DNA of 64,000 nt from Fibrobacterota bacterium (GTDB lineage: Bacteria > Fibrobacterota > Chitinivibrionia > Chitinivibrionales > FEN-1185), in assembly GCA_003165595.1 (NCBI GenBank), contig PLWQ01000020.1:103815-167814 (forward strand), in the 5' to 3' direction. The position numbers and the translations under genes are program-made. The notes under the pieces are model-generated. The model had not been told where the DNA came from. It was given only the letters and a program-made list of their open reading frames with translations, and made no database searches. Of the stretch, positions 58,799 through 64,000 are shown in pieces. Position 1 is the stretch's first letter; every line of letters starts with the position of its first letter.

Positions 58799-60469
58799 AT
58801 GAACATCTCCAACCCGCTTATTGTCCAGAGCAACAGCACGCTTCTCCTTGAAGTGAACAACCCGCTCTTTGCAGATGCGAGAGACGCGATCACTACGTTC
58901 GCGCATCTGGAAAAAAGCCCGGAGCACATCCACACCTATTCGATCACGCCGCTGTCGCTGTGGAACGCTGCTGCGCTGGGTATGACGCCGGCGGACGTGG
59001 TGGCGCTTTTGGACAAGTTTTCGAAATACGATCTTCCGGGAAACGTGGCCGACGGCATTGCCGAACTCATGGGAAGATTCGGCAAGCTCGTGCTGGAAAA
59101 TCACCCGAGCGGGCTCGCCCTCCGCTGCACCGAACCGGACATGCTGCATCACCTGAGCCGCAACGCCAGGCTCGCCGGCCTGCTCGGCGAGCGTATCGAC
59201 GAGTACCGGTTCCACGTGGCCGACGAGAATCGCGGCATCGTCAAGCAGGTGCTCATTTCACTGGGTTTTCCGGTCCACGACGTGGCCGGCTACGTTGACG
59301 GCGATCCGTTTCCCATTGCGCTCAAGCAGGAATTCGGCGGGGGAACAGCCTTTACAATACGGGAATACCAGAAACAGGCCGCCCAGAGCTACGTGGGAAA
59401 CCCGCAAATGCCGGGGGGCAGCGGCGTGGTGGTGCTGCCGTGCGGCGCGGGCAAGACGGTTGTAGGCATGTATGTGATGTCGCTTATGTGCCGCAGCACG
59501 CTCATTCTGGTGACCAACGTGACGGCAGCGCGCCAGTGGCGGCGCGAGCTTCTTGACAAAACAGATATTCCTCCCGAAGCGATCGGCGAGTACTCGGGCG
59601 AATCCAAGGACATCAGGCCCATCACGCTGGCAACATACCAGATCCTCACGTACCGCAAGAAGAAGACCGACCCGTTCGTCCACTACGGCATTTTCAATTC
59701 GCAGAACTGGGGCCTCATCATCTACGACGAGGTGCACCTGCTGCCCGCGCCGGTGTTCAAGTTTACGGCCGAGATCCAGGCGCGGCGGCGGCTGGGGCTC
59801 ACTGCCACGCTCATCCGCGAAGACGGGCACGAAAACGACGTGTTCACGCTCATTGGCCCCAAGAAATTCGACGTGCCGTGGAAGGACCTGGAGCGCCAGG
59901 GCTGGATCGCCACGGCGCGCTGCGTGGAAATCCGCGTTGACCTGCCGCAGGACGACAAGCTCCGCTACTTCGGCATGACCCCGCGCGAGCAGATCCGCCT
60001 GGCGTACGAGAACGTCCGCAAGGTCGCGGTCGCGCGCGAGCTGCTGGCGCAGCACAAGGACGACCAGGTGCTCATCATGGGACAGTATCTTTCGCAGCTG
60101 AGCGTTTTCGCGGCGGAATTTTCGGTGCCGGTGATCACGGGCGCAACTCCCAACGACAGGCGCGACGAACTGTATGCGCAGTTCCGCACCGGCGAGATTC
60201 GCGTGCTCATCCTTTCCAAAGTGGGAAATTTCGCCATCGACTTGCCCGATGCGAACGTTGCGATCCAGATATCCGGCTCGTTCGGTTCTCGGCAGGAAGA
60301 GGCGCAGCGCCTGGGACGGATACTGCGGCCCAAAAAACAGGGCGAGCAGGCGGTGTTCTACTCAATTGTCACGCGCGAAAGCAGGGAGCTCGATTTCGCC
60401 ATGAACCGGCAGCTGTTCCTCACCGAACAGGGATATTCCTACGAAATACAGTACCGGGAATTTGATTAG
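58799..60469 (+). CDS. XPB/Ssl2-type superfamily 2 DNA helicase
   Basis: 556 aa. The N-terminal ~180 residues are the helicase-C-like/XPB damage-recognition region (NPLIVQSNSTLLLEVNNPLF, HIHTYSITPLSLWNAAALGM), followed by the motor: Q-region FTIREYQKQAA, Walker A PCGAGKT (about 214), DEVH box (about 308), TATLIRED, and the C-terminal lobe with the SKVGNFAIDLPDANVAIQIS and RLGRILRPK motifs. This is the bacterial XPB family, an ATP-dependent DNA translocase linked to repair or transcription. A nuclease partner (Bax1-like) is not seen here. Start ATG 58799 follows a weak AAGAAAG site. Confidence 0.93.
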   Translation: MNISNPLIVQSNSTLLLEVNNPLFADARDAITTFAHLEKSPEHIHTYSITPLSLWNAAALGMTPADVVALLDKFSKYDLPGNVADGIAELMGRFGKLVLENHPSGLALRCTEPDMLHHLSRNARLAGLLGERIDEYRFHVADENRGIVKQVLISLGFPVHDVAGYVDGDPFPIALKQEFGGGTAFTIREYQKQAAQSYVGNPQMPGGSGVVVLPCGAGKTVVGMYVMSLMCRSTLILVTNVTAARQWRRELLDKTDIPPEAIGEYSGESKDIRPITLATYQILTYRKKKTDPFVHYGIFNSQNWGLIIYDEVHLLPAPVFKFTAEIQARRRLGLTATLIREDGHENDVFTLIGPKKFDVPWKDLERQGWIATARCVEIRVDLPQDDKLRYFGMTPREQIRLAYENVRKVAVARELLAQHKDDQVLIMGQYLSQLSVFAAEFSVPVITGATPNDRRDELYAQFRTGEIRVLILSKVGNFAIDLPDANVAIQISGSFGSRQEEAQRLGRILRPKKQGEQAVFYSIVTRESRELDFAMNRQLFLTEQGYSYEIQYREFD

Positions 60470-60585
60470 AAACCACCCCCGTTCTTCTTGATTCCCGCCC
60501 CACAACCGTGTATACTTATGGGTGACGGCTTGGGCCGAATAGTGTCCGGCAAGGGCCGCCCAACTTCAGCACGGGAGCTTTACTC

Positions 60586-60873
60586 ATGCGATTCATCACG
60601 GTGCGCGACCTGCGCGGAAAGTCCGCGCAGGTATGGCTGCAGCTCGACAGGGAGAAGGAGATGGTGATCACCTCCAACGGCAAGCCCGTTGCGGTGCTGT
60701 GCTCGGTGACCGAGGAGACGCTCGAAGAGTCGCTGGCCGCGATCCGGCGCAGCCGCGCCGTGGCGGCGGTTGCGGCGCTTCAGATGACGTCGATGGAATG
60801 TGGCACCGATGCCCTGAACGACGACGACATCGCCGCCGAGGTTTCGCACGAGCGCAAGGATCGCGCCCGATGA
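60586..60873 (+). CDS. Phd/YefM-like antitoxin
   Basis: 95 aa. N-terminal Phd-type fold (MRFITVRDLRGKSAQVWLQLDREKEMVITSNGKPVAVLCSV), whose 'VTxNGKPVAVL' core binds DNA as a dimer, and a helical C-terminal arm expected to wrap the toxin. GGGAG precedes ATG 60586. The stop codon overlaps the PIN toxin start by 4 nt (ATGA). Transcription is probably autoregulated. Confidence 0.87.
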   Translation: MRFITVRDLRGKSAQVWLQLDREKEMVITSNGKPVAVLCSVTEETLEESLAAIRRSRAVAAVAALQMTSMECGTDALNDDDIAAEVSHERKDRAR

Positions 60874-61277
60874 AGATTGTGCTCGACACGCCGGTGCTCG
60901 CAGCGGGGCTGCTGCGGCCCCATGCCCCTGCCGGGGAAATCGTGCGCATGGTGTCGGGCGGAAGCCTCCGGCTGTGTTTCGACGCGCGCATACTGTCGGA
61001 ATACGGCAGGGCGCTTGCGCGGCCGAAGCTGCGGCTCAACCGGGAACGCGTGGAGCTGGTGCTCCACCAGATCGTGACGTGCGGCGACATGGTGGCGGGC
61101 AGGCCGCTGCCCGCGTCGTTGCCTGATGTCAACGAAGACGTTTTTCTGGAAGTCACCATGGCGGGCGAGGCACGGCGGCTCGTGACCAACAACCCGAAGC
61201 ACTACCCGCAGCGCGTGCGCCAGGGGCTCGTTGTTTCTCCCCAGGAGCTGCTCGATTTGTACAGGCGGGAGATGTGA
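60870..61277 (+). CDS. PIN-domain toxin (VapC-like, 'toxin component, PIN family')
   Basis: 135 aa PIN ribonuclease-like protein. First acidic residue in VLDTPVLAAGLL (D6), Glu in LSEYGRALARPK, and the D-x-N-E-D cluster of LPDVNEDVFLEVTMAGEARRLVTNNPKHY supply the metal site; the usual 'DTNVL' reads DTPVL and the last box has VTNN in place of VTGD, so one acidic ligand is replaced by Asn. The family contains both active and degenerate members. It is translationally coupled to the antitoxin. Confidence 0.88.
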   Translation: MKIVLDTPVLAAGLLRPHAPAGEIVRMVSGGSLRLCFDARILSEYGRALARPKLRLNRERVELVLHQIVTCGDMVAGRPLPASLPDVNEDVFLEVTMAGEARRLVTNNPKHYPQRVRQGLVVSPQELLDLYRREM

Positions 61278-61290
61278 CTATGAAGAGGAT

Positions 61291-61323
61291 GAGAGTTGAA
61301 AGTTCAAAGTTGACAGTTGACAG
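61291..61323 (+). repeat. AGTTGAA-type repeat after the PIN toxin stop
   Basis: Units GAGAGTTGAAAGTTCAAAGT and TGACAGTTGACAG, 13 bp after the PIN stop codon and directly before a family A element. Same orientation relative to the gene as the other three copies. Confidence 0.5.
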
Positions 61324-61328
61324 TGAAG

Positions 61329-61474
61329 GGCCTTTGGCAGGCGGTGCCGAGGCCGAGCGTGAGCCGGAGCACAGGATGTGCGGAGACCACGTGCGAAGCG
61401 CGCCCGCAGGGCACGAGGCTGGACGCCGAGTGTGAACGGAGAACCGCCGCTGCGCAGCAGCGGGGCGCCCAGCT
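61329..61474 (+). repeat. Family A structured intergenic element
   Basis: Contains GGTGCCGAGGCCGAGCGTGA, GCACAGGATGTGCGGAGACC, the variable hairpin CCGCTGC-GCA-GCAGCGG and the terminal GGGGCGCCCAG. The 5' block is missing. It occupies half of the 311-bp gap 61278-61588; nothing else is seen there. Confidence 0.65.
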
Positions 61475-61588
61475 TTCACATAAAGCAATGAAATGATCTT
61501 AGTCTCACGAGTCTTGATTTCATCAGACAATTAGTATATCTTTGCTCATCATAGGACCACCGCCGTTTTTCTCCCAAGGAGGGATATC

Positions 61589-61951
61589 ATGGCCATCCGA
61601 ATGTGCTTCGCCGCCCTTGTCGTTTTCCTGATGACCTGCGCACCGGATAAGGTGGTGCCGATTTTCTTGACCATTATTCAGCCGCCCGATATTCAGCCGC
61701 CCGACGGCGATACCATCCGCACGCCATCCATCCCCATCGAAGGCCTCACCACTGTGGGCGCCACAATTCATGTCGGCGGCGCGCTCAACGACACCGGCTT
61801 GATTTTTCCCGTTGACAACACGGGACACTTTGCGGGTCACCTGCCGATCGAAGATCTCACGGGTACCTACGCGGCAATCTTTAGGGTGACAAAGCCGGGA
61901 GCCAATGGGATCACCGAGAGCAGAACTGTATATTACGTGCAGCAACCCTGA
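61589..61951 (+). CDS. Small lipoprotein with Ig-like domain
   Basis: 120 aa from ATG 61589, preceded by AAGGAGGG. Lipobox FLMTC (C17), then a proline-rich linker (IIQPPDIQPPDGD) and a short Ig-like beta-sandwich (PIEGLTTVGATIHVGGALNDTGLIFPVDNTGHFAGHLP). Such modules usually expose a small binding domain from the outer membrane. No further function can be assigned. It is convergent with the TPR-glycosyltransferase gene. Confidence 0.72.
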   Translation: MAIRMCFAALVVFLMTCAPDKVVPIFLTIIQPPDIQPPDGDTIRTPSIPIEGLTTVGATIHVGGALNDTGLIFPVDNTGHFAGHLPIEDLTGTYAAIFRVTKPGANGITESRTVYYVQQP

Positions 61952-61973
61952 CCCTGCGAGGTTCCGGTTTGTG

Positions 61974-63854
61974 TTACGTTTCCCGCCGCAGGGCTTCCAG
62001 CGCGCTTTTCACGCTTGACACAACGCTATTCCACTCGCCGGGGCGGTCCTGGCGAAACAGGCGGAGCGTGGGATACCAGGGGCTTGTTTCGCCCGTTTGG
62101 AACCAGCGCCAGCAGGAGTCGAACCGGTTGAGTACCCACACCGGTTTGCCCAGAGCACCGGCCAGATGGACAATGGCGGTGTCCACGCTGATGACGAGGT
62201 CGAGGTTCGCAACAAGCGCGGCAGTGTCGGCGAAATCTTTGCATTCATCCATCCAGTCAATGAGCCCGAATTCCTTGGGAGCAGCCCCTCCGCCTTTTTG
62301 CAGGGAGAAGAAGCGGACCCCGGGCATGCCCATGAGCGGTGCGAGCGCTTCGGGAGAAACGGAGCGCCTGCGGTCGGCCGCGATAAGATCGGGCGAGCTG
62401 ATGCGCGAGCTTCCGGCCCATGCCAGCCCGACATTGATCCCGCGACCATTGCCCTTTGACAATCGACTTCGCCAGTAATTGATATCTGCGTCACTGGCGG
62501 CAAGATACGGCACGTTTGCCGGGATGGTTTCCCGCCTGGTTGCAAAGACCCTCGGCAAATTGAGCATGGGACAGCAATAATTGAAGTCCGGCACGGCCTG
62601 CCCCTTTGCAACAACGCGCTCGACCCCGGCCAGAGACCCCAAGAGTCTCACCAGCGCGGGCTGCACTTCCAGGATTACGCGAAGGCCGCGCTGGGCTGCC
62701 AGTGGAGCGTACCGGCAGAATTGCAGCGTATCGCCGAAACCTTGCTCGGCCTGGACAAGCAGGATGCTGCCTTGTTCGGCCTCGCCCTGCCACAACGGTT
62801 GCGGCATGCTCTTGTACTCGTTTGCGAACTGGATTGTTTTCCAGCGCCATTCGTATTCCCGCCATCCCGTGTCGAACCGCCCGGCCGCCAAAAGCGTCAT
62901 GCCGAGGTTTTTGTGGTAGTCCGCGTTGTCGCTCTTAAGGGCGATTGCGCGTTCGTACGCCACGATTGCCTCGGGAATCTTCCCGGTATTCTTAAGGGCA
63001 TTGCCGAGATTGTTGATCGCTTCCGGATGGTTGGGCTGCAGGGTGAGCACGCGCTGGAAAACCGAAATGCTTTCCTCAAAATCCCCCGTAAGGAGAGATA
63101 TCGTGCCGAGATTGTTGAGCGCGTCCGGATGGCCGGGCCGCAGGCTCAGTGCTTTTTTGTAAAGGTCGGCGCTGTCCGTCAGGTTGCCGTGCTCCTGAAG
63201 AATCGTGCCGAGGTTACTAAGCGCATCGGGATAGTCCGGCTCACAATCGAGAGCGCGACGGAAAAGGTCCTCTGCTTCTTCAAACTTTCTTTGAGCCAGG
63301 CGGATCATGCCAAGATTATTGAGGGGCAGAGGATACGTTGGCTTGGCCGCAATCGCACGCGTAAAGCAATGTGCCGCCTTGCCGGAGTCTCCTTTCCCGT
63401 TGAGAATCACTCCGAGATTGTTGAGCGCCTCGGGGTAATTGGGATCTATGGCAAGCGCATCATCGTAGGCTTTTATCGCATTGGCGCCGTCGCCGGTTTT
63501 TTCGAAGACAACGCCGAGCCCGAAGTATGCCTTTGCGTAATCGGGCCGCAAGACAATTGCGCGATTGTAAGCGACGATTGCCTCTGCATTCTCATTGAGC
63601 TGCGCCAGCATTTCGGCGTACACAAAATGAAGCTGATGAGAATCGGACTTTTTGGCCAAAACCTTCCTCATCCACTGTGATGCTTGTTCGACGTGTCCGA
63701 GCTGGAATTCGATGCTGCCCATGAGGAACAGGAATGATACATTGTCCGGGTCTTTCTTGAGGATTGCTCGGCATTGTTCGCCGGCCTTTGCGATTTGCCC
63801 GGCATCTTCACTTGCTAAGGCGCGGGAAATTTCATCGTAGGCGGAAGGCTGCAT
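61974..63854 (-). CDS. TPR protein fused to a GT9-like glycosyltransferase domain
   Basis: 626 aa from ATG 63854 (AGAGGGACC upstream). Residues 15-330 are about nine tetratricopeptide repeats with strong consensus (YxxALNNLGxxLxxxGxxxxAxxxYxxALxLxPxx). Residues 350-626 match the glycosyltransferase family 9/heptosyltransferase-like C-terminal half: ILLVQAEQGFGDTLQFCRYAPLAA, GLAWAGSS, and VISVDTAIVHLAGALGKPVWVL. Such TPR-GT proteins are common in environmental Gram-negatives and may glycosylate proteins or envelope polysaccharides; the substrate is not known. Length and architecture are typical. Confidence 0.9.
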   Translation of the reverse strand: MQPSAYDEISRALASEDAGQIAKAGEQCRAILKKDPDNVSFLFLMGSIEFQLGHVEQASQWMRKVLAKKSDSHQLHFVYAEMLAQLNENAEAIVAYNRAIVLRPDYAKAYFGLGVVFEKTGDGANAIKAYDDALAIDPNYPEALNNLGVILNGKGDSGKAAHCFTRAIAAKPTYPLPLNNLGMIRLAQRKFEEAEDLFRRALDCEPDYPDALSNLGTILQEHGNLTDSADLYKKALSLRPGHPDALNNLGTISLLTGDFEESISVFQRVLTLQPNHPEAINNLGNALKNTGKIPEAIVAYERAIALKSDNADYHKNLGMTLLAAGRFDTGWREYEWRWKTIQFANEYKSMPQPLWQGEAEQGSILLVQAEQGFGDTLQFCRYAPLAAQRGLRVILEVQPALVRLLGSLAGVERVVAKGQAVPDFNYCCPMLNLPRVFATRRETIPANVPYLAASDADINYWRSRLSKGNGRGINVGLAWAGSSRISSPDLIAADRRRSVSPEALAPLMGMPGVRFFSLQKGGGAAPKEFGLIDWMDECKDFADTAALVANLDLVISVDTAIVHLAGALGKPVWVLNRFDSCWRWFQTGETSPWYPTLRLFRQDRPGEWNSVVSSVKSALEALRRET

Positions 63855-63941
63855 GCTCGGTCCCTCTTTTCAAGCTGATACAGGGAAACAGGCCACGCTG
63901 TGAGCGAGGCCTGATATTTGACCCGAAGGCGGTTGATAATG

Positions 63942-64000
63942 TCACAGCAGATCCATGTCATCCGGATGAATCTCCACGTTTGCGCATTCCCCGAAGCTTG
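63942..64000 (-). CDS. Possible C-terminal end of a gene continuing past the right edge
   Basis: A minus-strand frame enters from the right edge and ends at TGA 63942-63944, reading FGECANVEIHPDDMDLL before the stop. The acidic, non-repetitive sequence and the 87-bp spacing to the TPR gene's ATG would fit the last codons of an upstream gene. Too short to identify; it may also be chance. Confidence 0.3.
   Translation of the reverse strand, partial: SFGECANVEIHPDDMDLL

Overview
The window reads as a chromosomal contig from an uncultured Gram-negative, GC-rich bacterium of the Fibrobacterota (Chitinispirillia-like) neighbourhood. The evidence is domain content: two copies of the Fibrobacter succinogenes major paralogous (FISUMP) domain, several large secreted mosaic proteins, C-terminal sorting-type domains of the pattern 'Y/D-N/M-xGRxV...G-x-Y-x-V-R', CsgG-like proteins paired with SUMF1 mosaic proteins, and secreted polysaccharide-active proteins. 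No phage, insertion sequence, CRISPR array, rRNA or tRNA was seen. The taxonomic placement is inference from domain content only.

Layout. 1-10.7 kb: end of a receiver-like protein, trxB, an 1827-aa secreted mosaic protein, a secreted jelly-roll-like protein and a trypsin-fold lipoprotein. 11-16 kb: rpmB, a CDP-alcohol phosphatidyltransferase, a YihY/BrkB membrane protein, a discoidin-domain secreted protein and a MntA/HepT pair whose toxin gene is frameshifted. 16-24.5 kb: the minus-strand run lepA - lepB-like - trpB - trpA, then an L,D-transpeptidase/Mur ligase pair and a LOG-family gene. 24.5-31.8 kb: a self-contained transcription unit for a 22-aa lysine-rich peptide, tex, the tight operon panD - LytR_C - rsfS - argS, and a DUF151 bifunctional nuclease. 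32-48 kb: a CsgG-like/SUMF1 pair, small envelope proteins and a secreted carbohydrate-active cluster (two beta-helix proteins, heparinase II/III-like lyase). 48-56.6 kb: a DUF4143 ATPase, a second CsgG-like/SUMF1-FISUMP pair, a RelE/XRE toxin-antitoxin pair, UPF0178, a small protein/GNAT pair and an orphan sorting-domain remnant. 56.7-64 kb: purA, an XPB-type helicase, a Phd/PIN toxin-antitoxin pair, a small lipoprotein and a TPR-glycosyltransferase.

The most unusual layer is between the genes. Two families of GC-rich structured elements recur. Family B (17236-17411 and 58187-58356) keeps a four-hairpin plan, with compensatory base changes in one stem. Family A (at least five long copies plus fragments) ends in a GGCGCCCA motif, usually preceded by a hairpin whose sequence varies. 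AGTTGAA-type tandem repeats sit at the stop codons of four genes, in the same orientation relative to each gene. Other leads are a LepB homologue lacking both catalytic residues, an ArgS lacking the HIGH motif, and an intrinsic-terminator-like hairpin in the purA leader.
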